In this document: piece after piece, positions 12,601 through 27,557 of the stretch
Layout: every line of letters begins with the position of its first letter
Numbering within the stretch: the first letter of the stretch is position 1
Assembly: GCA_934045905.1 (NCBI GenBank)
Contig: OW203764.1
Location: 24,044,954 to 24,108,953 of the forward strand
Reading direction: 5' to 3'
Source of the DNA: Leuctra nigra
Lineage: Eukaryota > Arthropoda > Insecta > Plecoptera > Leuctridae
Length of the DNA stretch: 64,000 bases
Translations under genes and position numbers: made by a program
The notes under the pieces: model-generated
Database searches by the model: none
What the model was told of the DNA's origin: nothing
What the model saw: only the letters and a program-made list of their open reading frames with translations

Positions 12601-15600
12601 TTGCGATTGCCTGATCACAAATCTGCTTTCTCTTAGTTTCCCCCTTTCATTGTTTCGTTTCTTAATTCTTAGGGACGTTCTAAAATTCCAAGAAAAAACA
12701 AACCTAATTGTCAAAGAACTTAGAGCTTATTAATATTCCTTTGTCGAAGTGTCTTAATTAATCAAGTACTGGTTTCTTCCTCTATTATTATGCTTTTGTG
12801 TGTATTCAAGATGAAACGCTAAGAAGAAACGTCGTCGCATGGAGAAACTTCAAAGTCGCAACATGCGAAATATTCCTTTGAAACCTGCAGATTAAAGTCG
12901 CATGAATATTTAATTTTCCGCGTCCCAACTTTTAGGCCGCTGGGAAACCGTTTTCCTACTTACCTTGCCATTCTATAATTCTATATTTAGTACTGCATAT
13001 GCCAGAAGGGGAATCCCATTTTTTGCATTAAAGGTTTATATTTTAATCTAAACGTTATAATGAAATTTTGTTTTCGCTTTTTTTCATCTTCATAGCTTAT
13101 GTTATCCTCTACTGTGTGGGGGTAGCATTCTATTAAGCACACCCCTGGCCTAACAAGGCGTCATCTCTAGGCGTAGGGGAGGCATAGGCGGAGGCGGAGG
13201 CACAGCTGCTAGATCACCTCCAGCCTCTTTGTAATGGGCTCAATGCATAGGCCTCAATGCGGGCTACGGCAATTTGTACAACAGTCAAACTTTTTATACA
13301 CGAGAAAAAAAATACGAGAATACAGGAAAAAAGGGCCGATTTTTAGACACGAATTTTTTGATAAAAATTATGGGGTTCAGCTTCATCTTGTTATATACGT
13401 CCCTTAAAGAGCTGCGGCTCAAGCTGGCGTTTCCTATTAGAAAGGAACCCCTAACGTGTAATAAAGGTGAGGGTGGTTTCCAAGATATTGCTATTGATTT
13501 TTATAACTTCTTTGGGTGAGTCCAAGAAGCTCTCCCGCTTCATTCAACCCTCCTTCTGTAATGAATGCAAATCCGGGTTCCATTTCTGTGAGAGCTAAGG
13601 GTAGGCAAAACAGGGGAGGCGATGACAAAAACGGAATAACAATGTTGCCCCGGTATGGAGTCTGAACCTGTAGCAGTGTATACACAGGACAAGGTGGCGG
13701 GCATGAATAATTTCAACAACGCACGCTTCGAATCACACTATAATTTCATTTGTCCGTTTATCAATTAACAAACACCGACCAGATTTGATTGCTTTCAAAT
13801 TATATTCATGCAATATTGATCAGACATTTAAATTAATTTCAGGAACAAACTATGTTGGAACACACAACTATCCAGTTGTAGTTTCAATAACTTCCATTCC
13901 GCGGTCAATAAACAATTACGATCATTCAAATAACGCAATTTCGCTGTTACGTTTAAAATTAACTTTTCTTGTTGAATTATGGGTAAGAAGCGATTATTTT
14001 CAATATACTTATAATGCGAAAGAAATATCAGTAAATGCTCACTAATCAACGCGTTATTGCACGCGTATTCCTAGTATAAATTAACTGTCTCTTCAACCTC
14101 ACGCTTCATAAATATCCTATTGATATTTCAATCAATAATCCAAATGTCCACCCCGAATTCAGGAACATCACACCTCTCGTGTTCCGAACTCCTTTTTGTG
14201 CCCTAGTTTCATTTGAATTCTTGCCGCCGTGACGTGACACATGACGTCTAAAGATAGTAATTACTGACGTGCATGTTGGCTTCGAGATGGCTGTCAGTAA
14301 ACTGTCTGCGTTCATGTCTGCATGGGTCAGAGGTCAGAACACTTGTGAGCGTGCGCACAATAGTCGCGCCTTTTCAAATGATCATATGGAACTTGGAACA
14401 ATTTAGAGACAAGACAATGCGAGACAAACGACTTTTTTAAAACATTCAACAAACGTTTTCATGGTTCGTTTTGTGATTTATAAAGTAAGACCTCACAAAT
14501 TGTTAGGTAGAAGAAAAAAAAACGTAAACGATGTAAAAATGCGTCTCTTGGGGCAATTGTTTAAGACATTTGTTTTTTTTACGGTTCTTTCAACTCCCTA
14601 CAAAATTTACATTTTGTATAACATTATTTGTTGTAATTTTGGGTTAATTGGGCATTATTATCACATTTATTTCTGGAAAATTACATATAATTTTACTATT
14701 ATACGACATTTTCAATAATTTTGAGTATTTAATAGATGAAAAAAAAATAGATTTGACAGTTGGTTGGGCCTTGATTATAAATTGCGTAACTTTTCATTTA
14801 CAGCAAATTCATGTCAATTATAATCACCGTTTTGTAAGATTTATTTCAATTAAATCTGAATGCAGCCTCCGATTGCGTCTTCTTCAACAATGTAGAAGCG
14901 TGGGAGAGTAAAACTCTTATTGATAACCTTCCAGGTAGAAAATAAAACTAAAATAACACTCATCTTTTGATCGCATACAAGAGTCATCTTTATGAAATCT
15001 TCACTTGACATCAATGGGCAATATCTTCTCTTCAAAAAGTACATCACGCAAATAAGTGACACTTCTGACAATAGACATTTTACCTCAACCAAAAACGAGC
15101 AAGTGAGTATAGTGTATGTATTCCCGTGCATAATTCATATACGTTCTTTTCAATTCGTAGATAGTTAGAGGTCGGGTTCACGGCTGAAGAAAAGTGTGCA
15201 TGAAATAAGATTTCAGGTCACGAAACATCGTGATGAGGTGTATTGTTATCTCACTGTGGTTTACGGTACGTTTGTTCAGCATTCGTGTAAAACGTCACTC
15301 AGGGGTTGCTGCAGAGAAACCGGTACTTAGTGGTATTTTTGCTACTATAGATGGTGTGTGAGTAAATCAGGTTCTCTCTTCAAGAACACAATGATGCTTT
15401 TCAATTAAGATTCATTTTGTTCTATGTTTCAATCGAACTATGCATTTTCACTGAATTTTCTTCACCAATTCAATTAATTTTCTTTATAAATAGGTCGAAA
15501 TTGATGATGCAAATAATTATAATTTATCATTATAAATGTAATATAGCAAAACACATTTCAAATTCCAACGTATGCGTATTTCTGGATATTTTTTGTAACT

Positions 15601-18600
15601 TAATATTCCCGAAATTACGTTTTAAAATTAAAAAATTACGTGATTTTGAAGTAATATGCGTAGAGCATACTTTGATGAAGATTGACAGAAATTTAAAAGC
15701 TAATTATGTACCTATACGTTTTTTGTCTGGGGAACGTATTATAATTCCTAATTCTTTTATTACCCGGCAGTTGTAATAAACTGTATTACCTGGCGGATAT
15801 TTAATTAAAAATGTGAAATCACATCTTTCCTTCCTCTCTTCATTATTAATACCTCCGTTGCCGTTGGTAACCAATAATTCCTTCCCGCCCCTACAGTTTA
15901 TTAACGGTGTATATATAGAACTACGGAACTCGATTCACAATCATATTACGATTTTAAAATTGAATTTCTCCAGCATTCTAAGTCAGTGGTTTCACGACAC
16001 TCCGATATCTTACACGAATGTGACTTCATTCTTGGCACCCCTTACCTTTTTCTCCAAACAGTAAAACTGTATATTTGAAGAGGTTTATGAATTTTCACCC
16101 CCCTCTAGCGGAGTGTCATTTTCAAAGGATAAGTCAATATTTCACTTTTCGTAATATATATTTTTTTCTCTCGCTCTCTCTCTCTCTTTGGAGCGGTCTT
16201 ATATTTGTAGATTGGGAGTCAGCCAGTTCGGATTATATTCGATGAAGGAGGGACTGTTAGAAATGTCTACGCTGCTATTCTGGGGCTCAATAGATATAAG
16301 TTAGATAACTATTGTACTAAGTAAAATCCTTATTCCTCTTTGTCTGTGGAAAGTAGGACTATAACTCGTTGGCATATATTATTCTCATCTAATATATTGG
16401 CACAAGAACTTCTTCTTATATAAGACTGAGTAGCGGGAATCGAAACAGTGAAGACGAACAAAACAAAGTGTTTTTCTTCAACAATAGTAAATATCTTGAG
16501 ATGAATATTGGACTTTTTGTTCACATATAAAATGTACCCCAGTGACGTTTGTACAAGTAATATCTTGAGTCCACACTTGACTGAGCTTCTGTTTACCGAT
16601 GACACGATTCCCAGGCCGGACAGCCTCAAAACATCTTCACATGAGTATTGTTTTCGAAATGTAGACGTTTTTGAGTGGTTCTTTTGGAGAGTCATCCTGT
16701 TTTCAGTTTCCTTTTCGCACTCTAACAATAAGAAATTTGCACAGCTGCACTGTCTGTCCACTCAGTAGTCAAGAACTTCGAATCGTTTCTTTTCATGTCA
16801 AATCATCATCAATGCTTTATAGGAAATAACGACTGTTAAAGAAATAATATGGTCTTTTAGGACTAGCATAATTTTGTCGATAACTAAAATCCATTCAAAA
16901 TCAAACCTTTGTCATGTTTTTCACGAAAAATGTATATCTTGACCTCACCAAAATATAAAAAATTCTCAACCCTCTTCCTCTTCCCTGTGAAATACCGCAC
17001 ATTCCGTGCTTAATTAGAAGCACCGTCGCCAGGGACGCCGGCGTCGCGACGCATGGTGATTGCGTGCGGTCCGGGATGGGGGGGGGGCTCAAATCTCATT
17101 CACGCTCCTTCAATCGGAAAGTGTTTTCCCCTTTTCTTCCTTGACGCGTGAAAATGCATCCCAAATACTCGGCCAAGAGATGTGATAGGATTTCAAGAGA
17201 AGCCGACACAACACTGAGGATGGTTCAGTGACTTTTCTCTTCAACACTCCATTTTCAGGACTCATTCGGATGAACAGTTTTCAACTTGTACAGGATGCTG
17301 TGATCACGGAAAATATGACAATCGTTACAGAAGAACGAAAACGACTACAATGGAAATTAGTTGTTTTGGCTCAGATTCTAGAAGCTTTGCGGACAAAATG
17401 CTCAAAACAACTCAGTCAAATAAGGCATCAATAATACATCAAGCTTTGACTTGAAGATCTCTTACGTTCGAAGTGTTGTTTTCTTGTACCTTTCTTCTTC
17501 AAGCAGACGTGAACTAAAGGAAGACGATAAGCAAAAGCCGATGTGCCTATTCTTGAGTTTAGTGCTCTGTACTTATAGATTACTTCCATCGTATCATATT
17601 TGAAATCTCTACTATAAAATGCCGACTGGTTTGTAGATCTTAAATTCACGTACAACGTTTTGGTTTTAACATTAATGTCCATTTTTATTAACCCTCTTCA
17701 AGTACATTTAAAATTTAGTTATTACCCTTCTGCATACTGAGATTTTATCCTACTTTAAAGTTGTAATATAAGCTTTAAACTACTTGAGATAACGTGTCCA
17801 GCAGATAGTTTATTATGTGTTTTCCTTCCTGCACGAGTCCCATTATCAATTATCTTCGTACTAAAGTATAGTCAGATAATGATTTTATTGGCATCGTTAC
17901 AAGTTTAATTCTTTTGAGATAACATTCTTGGGGGGAGGGGGGGGGGGATGCATTTTGTATCTCTATATCACCCTACAACAAAATGCATTCAAAAAGCACT
18001 CATTATTCGAGTTGCGTTGTTTTCTTTAAAAACTATTAACAATCTAATTTCGGATAAGTTATAGTTCATACTTTTAGAGTGCCTTATTCCAGTGTGTAGT
18101 CATCAAAGTTACGATTATACGACTGTCCGAAAGATTTACAAGTCGGAAACGAAACCCATTAAGTCCGCACAATTGAAAATCTAATTAAACATAGAATTTC
18201 GTTTCACTTCTGGAGCAAAACGTCTTGGCCACTGCGATGTCATCTAACGGCAGATGAAATGATTTTCGTCGCTCTTGCGGGCGTATGTTAGACACCCTCA
18301 CATATCACACACCAGAATAACACCTCGTCGTAACCAACAGCGCTTTTATTACGGCGGGAGAACATGGAAGTTATGCGAGAAGTATTCTTTTCACGATGGC
18401 GTTAATTGCGTTTATATTGTCGTCTCGCACGAAACGAAATGAATTTCACACGCTTTATGCAACCATTCACCTATAATGGGAAGGTTTATGACACGTGGTG
18501 CGAATTGTTATGCTTCTACTAACAATTTTATTCTATTAAAGGGCGTTTTTTTGCGGATCCATGAGTAAAATCGAACTTCGTAAGGAGAAAACAAGTTTAG

Positions 18601-19925
18601 TGTCTACTTTCTGAGAATATAAGAAGAGAATTACCCAGATGTGTGATACTTTTTTATTATTCACTAGGGAATAAAACACCTTCATTACTCCAAAGCTTAT
18701 AAAAAGTAGCCATAATATTACTTCCAAAGGCATTGTGCGCAAGATAAAAATATTTTAGTAGAAGTGACACTTGTATGAAACCGTTCATCAGCAACTTAGG
18801 ACATGAATGCGTATTCAACTACATGTAAATACCCAGACTCCAAGTGTTCTTAACTAGGAATGCATAACGCCCTCGCCTTTGATTCTTTAGGTCAATTGAT
18901 TACAGTCCTTCCTACTTGGAATACTGTTTATTTGTTTGGTTGGTTAGAGGAGATTCAAATCAGCAGGTTAATAGAACATTCATGAGGTTGTAGTATTCAG
19001 TAATAATAGCTCCTGGATCGTTTTGGATTGATAAAAGTCGATCTATTTTATTACTGGCGTGGGTGCAACGAATGAGAAAACCTTGATCGGACATGTATGA
19101 TAAGTTGTGTGCAGCTGCTTTCTATAGTATTAAACGAAGATGAATCGGTAGAGTACGTTGTCTGATTAAAGAGTTACTTCATTTCGTGCCGTATACTCTG
19201 TGGAAAATAGAACGTTTGTTCGAGAGTGATTTTCAAGTAGTGATCGTTGTGCAACTTGGATTTCAATTGTTGACCGCGCTAGAGCGATGCCGATCAAGTT
19301 GGTAGATTTCGGACAAACAAATCGAGAGCGATTCGTTAGTGGAAGTGAGCTATAAATTGAAAAGATAAATCGTATGTCGACGCCTACGAAATCTTAAAAT
19401 CAACATTTTTCTCATTGTCATTTCATTTGAAGTCGCAATACTCTTATATATTTAGTAACTCCATTCAATTTGAGAAGCAAATTTGAATGTATGAAGAATG
19501 GAAGGACCACTCAAAAGATAACCATAAATCATATATTCAAATGACAATGATTAGATTGTAAACTTCTAGCGAATCAAAAGTTTGGATGTGAAGTTTGAAA
19601 TGGATTTTGAATTACATAGAAATTGCGAGAGTTTTCTAGTGTTCGTGATGCTTATTTTGTAATGCAGTTGGATTATAGCATCGAACTGCAGGGCATTTCA
19701 CTGCATGCGCACTGTTTCATGAACGAGGAAATCGTTGAAACTACGAGAACTCTTCTATTGAATTGCGTTGTCAGTTGAACTCAGTCTTCGAGTTCCGAGT
19801 TGTCTTTAGGATCGAGATGATTGCGTCAAGTTTAAACCTCTCACTTGATTCAACTGAGCAAAACTTTCTTTCTGATAAGAAGTGAAGAAAATGTAGCGCC
19901 GAGATGACGAATTGCACTCTCTTTG

Positions 19926-19980
19926 GCTTGAGTTCTTTGCTCGTCACTTTGTAGCTGAGTTCTTTGCTACTCACTTTGTA
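19926..19980. repeat. Two-copy 28-bp tandem duplication
   Basis: GAGTTCTTTGCT(C/A)(G/C)TCACTTTGTA occurs twice head to tail (about 19926-19953 and 19954-19980), with small differences. Non-coding. Confidence 0.6.
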
Positions 19981-21234
19981 AGCGATCGCGATTCTCGGCC
20001 TGGAAAACGACTTTATTTTGCAGTCTGATGCATCTTTATTATAATTATTCCGCTATAACATCAATGTACTTTTAAGAAAATTATTGTTATATTTGGTTAT
20101 ACGATTCATATAAATTTATATAAACGACGGCTTCATGCACATTCGAAGTTACAAGTGTGTATACTCTGATTTTCTTTTTGTTAAACGTCCATTTTATGTA
20201 CTCGTAATGTTTCCTATTCGAATATCCTATATAACTATAAATAGCTGTCGTAGAAGATGATACATTTTTAAACGTATTTTATATGATTCTCTGCCAATCA
20301 TATCAAATATCTGTTTTAGACGTGTAAACATTTTCAATGGCAGCTGTCAAATCAGCTGATTGACATGCGCTTGCGCAGACATTCACTCGCGATCTTGGCA
20401 GAGTAAGGAAATGACCGGTCATTTATTTGATAAATGTGCGCTTTTAGAAACTCTTTGAATGCATGTTGGACGATGGAACACTTAAGATAAAACAAGATGA
20501 AAGCAAACTTGCGGTTCTCTATTTAATGCGTTCCACAGAGCCGGTGGATGTGCAGCTTTTCAAACGTCATGTTCTGTGAATTGACTGAATTTCGTCTTGC
20601 TTTCATCTTTGAAATTAATATCTGAAATTGTCTAAATTAGTTGATTTCTGAGAACTAAAAACTACTTAATTAGAGTAAAATAAAGTTGTTTCTAAACTTG
20701 GATGGGGTTGAAGAGGTTATCATAACTTTGATTAATAGGACATATCTCGCAGTGGATTGTGACTAATTTCACACTTAAGAGGAAGTGCCAGATTTTCTGA
20801 GCGAGTTCAAAATTTATCTAGCGCTCAAGTATAGTTCGCAAAACATGATAGAGAACTATGAAGAAAACTGACAGAAATATATGTTCTCCTATGGCGGAGG
20901 TTGACTGAGTTATTTCGGACGCAAAGAAACATAACTGATAATATTATTAGAACGTCACCATTATAGCGTCATCTCAAAAATTGGGTAGGTACTGCCTCCA
21001 GACAATTTTTACCTAGTAGGTACAATTGACAGATATTTTGAAAAGTAAGTAATAGGACGTTAGATTTGATCAAACATATTAAAATATCTCCGAAATGGCA
21101 CAATAATACAATTTCGGAAAATATCTTGCATGTTGCCAGAATATGAAAGTTTAAAAACGTGCTGTTTTATGTCTACTACGGTATTTCCAACGAAAACCTC
21201 TCCTATCTCTCTCTCTCTACTTGACTTTCTCTCT

Positions 21235-21420
21235 CCGTGACGACGTCCCTCATACACCTCGCCACATGATTCGCCGTCGCGACGCTCCTGGGAGTTGCAG
21301 CGACGTCGACGAATGTCGTCACGGACTTATGACGTCGCATCAACCGTCTCGACCCTCTGACTCGAGATCGTCGTCATCATGACGAGAGAGAGAGAGAGAA
21401 GAGTTTGAAGAGGGCCAGAC
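21235..21420. promoter_or_regulatory. CpG- and GACGTC-rich island
   Basis: Within about 190 bp there are repeated GACG/CGTC motifs, including GCGACGTCGACG and TGACGTCGCATCA (CRE-like), plus GA and CT microsatellites at the edges, in an AT-rich background. Candidate regulatory element or old CpG-rich repeat; no transcript evidence. Confidence 0.25.
21384..21399. repeat. (GA)n microsatellite
   Basis: A short GA run; CT-rich runs also occur nearby (about 21206-21235) and at 16168-16189. Confidence 0.9.
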
Positions 21421-24400
21421 TGACCGCGGAGTTGGTATTGATTTCTGTATGTGAGGTGTCGGAGTAATGTCGTAGAGAATGTATTAAAAGATGAAGTATG
21501 GCTGCAAAGTATCGTTGTAAGAACATCGTCAAGGAACGAGTAAGTTCTCATTGGAATTGTTCTTCTTCTTCTTGGTTCTTTTCTCTGGTGATTTTACGCC
21601 GCTCTTTCAACCGTCCCCAAATGGATCAAATAAATATTCCTCGTTCTCTTTAAAAATGTAACTATATTTTAAAAATACTATAAAAACTATACACTATAAC
21701 ACACTCTAAAAACTACACTCTACACTATAAAAATGCGCTGATAATTCCACCATAAAAAATGCTTAATTTTTTTTAGTGTGTAAATAAGAAATGTGTAGTA
21801 GTTATGTAGTTCTACAATTATTTTTAGTTACGATTATTTTGATATATCTTATGAAAATTAAAATTATAACTACTAAGATAAATATTGTTTAATTATTTTA
21901 AAGTAATTTCTTCGTTTCTCATTTGTTTTCGTACGTTACAATTTATACATAATAAATCTGAGAAACTACTTAAATTGTTTTTCATGTTGGTATTCTATAA
22001 AGTTTCATGAATATGAAAAACTCGTTGATTTTTCCTTCCAATTTGTAACCGAACTTATTTACAATTGTATACTCGTTTTCATTTTCGATTTATTGACTTC
22101 ATTATTGTGAAACCTTTTGATTCATATCTAGCTTATGCAAACAATCGAAGTTTATTACTTCTGAAACTAACTTTGAAATTCATTTTCAATTTTAATTGGA
22201 TGGAAATATTGTTTACGCATATATCAATACGAATATGAATAATTGCAAAATATTCCGAGTCTCCGTTGATATTTTGCTAAACGATTGAATCGACAACACA
22301 TGTGTATACACTTGAAGTCTCTGCTAAAGTCAAGATGATGCCGATGAAAAATGCCTGCAAATCTTGGGAGGTCTAAAGCTTGCAATATCACGTGTTAATA
22401 AAAAGCAGGAAACAGTCTTGCCACGAGTTTATTACTGGACTTAGATTATGATTAAAATTGTAAAACATGTCTGCGTCATTTTTCGGCGTCGTTTGATGAT
22501 TTTGATGACGTAAGCGAGCCAGACCGACGCCCTCGTTTATAATGAGTATTCCTTTCAGGAGGATTTTCTTCCTGACCTGGACCGGTGTCTCTAAAGGATG
22601 TCACTGCCTACACCTTAACTTTTGAAATCGTAGAAATAATCCTTCTTCATTTCCTTCTTCAAGTATTTTATCTCGTGTAGATCAAAGGATTCTCCACTTT
22701 CAGTTCTTTCCATTAAAAAACTTTTCACCGTTACGTTTTGACTCTTGGAATACATAAAATACTCACTTCAGGACCGTTTTCATCTTGTTTTCATCTCGTG
22801 ATTTTTTTTCCTGTATCGCAGTAAGACGATATCTTTAGGTTCAAACTTGCTCTCTTGGCTATGATGATCCTTTTCACATTTTCTATCTGGTTACGATATT
22901 GTCTCAAGATATCAGTACAAAAAGGTCAACATATTATTTACTCAACTTCATTTTTAACCATCGAGTTTTCCTTTTAATTTTGACATTATGTGAGGGTAGT
23001 ACAAAGGGATTTTGGAAAAACAATTTCCAATAGTTACGAAAAACAAAAAATTAAAGCCATTCACAAACCTACACACCAAAACGTCAAGATTTTTTTTTTG
23101 TATTCGCTCTCGTTTTGTATGAAATGGATTCTAAACTGTAAGCTAAAAAGTATTTTTTTCGTTCTTCATTAGCTATTCATTATGCGTTCCGCTTACCTTT
23201 TTCTATTTATTATGTTTCTAAAATAATTCATATCTGGAGGTACAAAATCGCCCATTATAAACAAAATGTTTTCGGCAGTACGGTAACCGTCAGTACAAAC
23301 TTGCTTCTGGAGGATTTGCTGACTCCGTCATCGGTGTCATGGCGGCGATGCGACGCCCCACGACGCCAGGCGTCTCTTCACGTTGGATCCCATTAAAAGT
23401 GACGTCCAACCGGCCCTCTGACAGCGAACACCTTACGCGTTCCGTCGCAGGAGGTGATTTATGACGATTATGACACTTTCTTATGAGACATATTCGAGTC
23501 CGGCAAAGCCTCTGTTAAGAGCTATGAATGGGGACTAATAATTCTGTCGGTTGGGTGTACAATTACATACCTGTCACTTTAGCTGTCATTGACAATATTA
23601 TTAGATGTTGTATTTATAAATATTAATTATACTGTTGGAGCGATTTTGTAAAAAAAAATATATAGAATCGCAGACATATTGGGAGACAACACTTGGGCAA
23701 AAAATTTTACGTTTTGCCTCTTCTACCTTATGCGAAATGCATACCTAATTATTTATGTCATTGTGTGCATAAAATATGTATTTTATAAAAGTATTTTATG
23801 GGAATGAAGTATAATTAAAACTGGCTCTTTACGACGAATGAAGAAAAGTTACAAAATTACATATCATTTATATATATTTTTTTTAACAATAGTAAAATTG
23901 TATGATAGTAAAGGATAACTGATTATATACGTAACTATTCGTGACTGATTTCAAATGAATATTCGTACTAATGGAAATAGTAATTTCTCTTTCTCCATGA
24001 TCACGTTATGATAATTTTACTCATAGCATGTCATAGTACATTCCATAAACTAGCATGTGAGCAAGAAAGTCATTGTCCTGTTTATTTATCTAACTTCCTT
24101 CAGTCCCAGACACCACGAACATTACTGCCCTAATTATTGTCACGATTACAAAATAACGCCCTGGTAGATCTCGACACGAAACAAGCGACTTCCTTCTTAA
24201 AAAGAGATTCCAGTAAAGCCTCCGGATTACAATGAAACCCGACTTTTTCATCACAACGCGTAGGTGAAGTCGGTTGAACGAAGCGTACAAATCCCTTCGC
24301 GGCCGGAAGGATTAATATTTTACAACCCCGATTCCATGCGACTGAACACTATAAGCTCTTGGTTTAATTAATTCATTTGTAACATTGAATTCTGATTGCT

Positions 24401-27295
24401 GTTCAATAATCACACTGAAATTGCTGCTGCAATTGAATAATTAATAGCTGGGCTGCAGCTGAAGGGATTCGATTGAATCATATTCAGAATAGGAGATTGA
24501 ATTTTGTTACTGTATAGGTAAATACTCGGTTATGATTTAATCACAAATCAATTATGTTTAGTCCTCAAATCTATAATTCTAAACAATCGATATATCTTGT
24601 GGCGGGGATGACATTTAAACCGAATAAAATCTAGAAAGCTTTAAAAAATGTAATTGTATTTTAAGTTGAGTTCGAATATAAATCAACTCACACCACCTAT
24701 AACCCGTTTATAATGTGGTTTAAGAATAAAACTTATTTTAAACGTGTGAAGGAATTTACGCACCAGCAACTGACAGCTGAGTTCCAAAGGTAAAAAGTAA
24801 AGTCTGTAATTAAGGATGCTGTTGGCAGTTGTTTAAATATAAAACTAGTTAAGTGTGGATTCCTCCCCCCTGGTAAATAGATTGGTGTTCAACCCTTAAA
24901 ACTCATCCCTACCTCTAATCTACCCTTTTATATTACTCGACGATTATCTTATTTGTCCAAACTCACCCCTTTTATTTTACACTTAAATCGAATGCATTTA
25001 AATACAGGAAACGAGTTTAAAAAAACATCATTAAACTGTTAACGTTTTTGTTCACCACGTTAACATTTTACGTTGCTTATTATTGTTACGCCATTGACTA
25101 ATAGTTATTTTACCTATTATTATACAAGCCTCTGAATTTCTATTTTGTAAGATAAAATGGTGTATAAATAATACTGTTAAATTCTTGAGGGATGATAAAA
25201 AAATTTCTCTAATTAGTGAAACCTTTCTATCACGTGAACGGTTTGTTAAACATTATTTTAATATCGGATTCCGCGCACAACGAAGTTCTTGCCTAGTTGA
25301 ATCGCTGGCGAGAGACGTGTATTATTATATTGTCTAAACGATGCTCTGTTAATTAAACGTTACTTGCAGGCCAATTTGTAATTAGCCCTCCGGTTCGATC
25401 AGGGCGTCTGAGTTAGACACAGGCGTCGCGACGGTGGGTCAAGCACGGCGCCGGGGTTAGAAATACCGCCCTCGCGTTGTGCGGTGCCCAAGAATAATCG
25501 TATCATTCCACCAAGACGCAGCCACCCGTGAATCTCTTTGAAATATAGGAGAGGAAATGCAGCTTCTGCCTGTTCGGTACCGCTGTTCTCTCGACCTACC
25601 TACAGCTATTTGCAACTTCAACTAACTCCCAATGTAATAACTCTTCTACTAACTATGCGTATAACAAAAGACGGTTCCTTCTTCGCTAACTTTCTTGCTA
25701 ATTTTGTTCCGCTTTCTTAGTTACTCTGTACCCGGCTCTTCCACCAAAACAGTTGGGAAGTCATTAAAATTTCAATTTAATTTTCTGTCACACAATATTG
25801 TTCCTTTGAAACAGCGTACTACATCTAATCAACAAGAAGGAAGACTGCTATTTAAGATTGTTATACTCAACGCCACACAAAATATATTTTGCTGGAATTT
25901 TGTCAGTTTTCTTTCATGCCAATGTAAAAACCATAAAAACAGAAATTTATGAATGAAAATTGTCAGCATAAACAACTTATACGATTTGGTTGAAGTTTTG
26001 AAAATATGAAAATAAGATTTTCACATGGTGGCAGAAGTGGGACTTTTTATTCCAAATATTAAGTCATCCTTTTAATGGCATTTTGTACTAGCATCGTCAT
26101 CTTTATTTTATCGTATGCAATGACCTATCGGTGAGATGTACTTTTGTCCAGTCCTCAATATTTGTTTATACATACAAAATCGACTTATTGCATTACGTAA
26201 CTTTACGTTGTCTCCGCGTTTTATTACAGTAGCAAAACCCGGCGCCTCCACTGTTTACACTTCTAATCACAACTTTCCGAAAACTTTTCTAATAAATTCA
26301 CCTACTTTCACCAATGAAAGTGTAGTATCCTTCTTTAGCGACCTCGAGCCCCTCTGATCACACGCTTGAAGGAAAGGGTGAAACGGCTCCATATGAGATT
26401 GCGGTCACGGAAATGTCTCAGATCTCGTCGGCTTTGGTCCAGTTAGGAGAAATCTCGGAAAGAATATAATAATGGAATGAATCCCCTGGGAGATCTGTTC
26501 GAGTGAAAAAAAACAAACAAGACATAAAATCACGACACTACGTCATGATTTCTTTCCTTTCTTTTATATACCCTCCATATTCTTTTCTTCTTTATTGAAA
26601 AAAGCTGGGGCATATATATACACCAATCCTAGTCGCGAAATTTATGTGTTTGCAGCCGCCTTCTTCGAGACTTCTTTTCTTTCTTACACTTTTCTTTGGT
26701 CGTATATTTTGCCAGCTCTTGTGTCTTATTTCCGACTACACCGCAATGACGGCGGTTTACTACACAAGGCTCAGCGCTGGCTGGGGATATTGTGGACTTA
26801 TTTTTCCGGTTTTCTTGTCTTGTAACTCTTTCTCATTTGGAAGTTGGCGGAATCTTCAGAGCAGTCCTTGGGGAGATTCAGGTGATCCTTAGCCACAGTT
26901 TCAGGATCAGCATCTCTTGTACAGGATACATTCAATGCAGGGGTGAACAAATACACTCGGTATCTTTTTACACATTGTTCACTTTTTGAGGACTATAGGC
27001 TGTTCAAATTTAGATATCTCTAATGCGTTCTGTCGTCGAAAATAAATACACCAATAATACGTAACCCATAAATAATAATGTATTTTTATGCTAGATCAAC
27101 TAATAGTTTTTGTATGCTCTGAGAACAAATAGAAACATTTTAAAAATTTATTACTATCTCATATTTTATTACGACTATTACAATAGCTGTGTTTCAAATT
27201 GAATTTCATATTATTTGGCCAAACATATTTGTGCATTTCCATTTGTCTTCACAACATTTTCTTGAACTTGAAAACTTACATTTTCCCTGGAAAAG

Positions 27296-27557
27296 TATAT
27301 AAAGAAAGCGGAACATATTCCTCTCCGTTAGTTTTACGGTCCACTGAGGCACGACACGACTGAGGCTCACAGATGTGCGCGCGCGACTGAGGCAAGGTGT
27401 CCAAAACACGAGCGTCTGCTTCCGGATTTCGCGACTAGGCCCACGCCCTCCCCCACAGAGGCGGTATAAATCTGAGCCCAGGTCGTTAGGGCGCAAGAAA
27501 ACTTCCATGAAGCACGCTGTGGAAACAATTGTAATAAGGAAATACTGTTCCCCGCAA
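27296..27557 (+). promoter_or_regulatory. Speculative TATA promoter and non-coding leader exon
   Basis: TATATAAAG at 27296 in otherwise AT-rich DNA is followed by a GC- and CpG-rich stretch with three copies of ACTGAGGC (27343, 27359, 27386) and, at 27558, a GTAAGA donor-like site. This is the arrangement of a core promoter plus a first non-coding exon. The discoidin-gene exon at 48979 needs such an upstream leader exon, but nothing ties the two together beyond orientation and order. Chance TATA boxes are common in AT-rich genomes. Confidence 0.2.

Larger units (their letters stand above)
9657..27295. other. Non-coding, no gene seen
   Basis: Long AT-rich stretch. The longest frames (136-143 residues at 11790-12200 and 16330-16761, both minus) lack any recognisable motif, and the first runs through a homopolymer. 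Three CACGTG sites cluster at 10064-10529. GC/CpG-rich patches occur at 13140-13270, 16990-17090, 21235-21420, 23330-23470 and 25380-25500. Confidence 0.55.

Noticed and set aside
16330..16761. 143-codon minus-strand frame
   Set aside because: No known domain, AT-driven composition and an overlapping opposite-strand frame; the length is within chance for a window this size.
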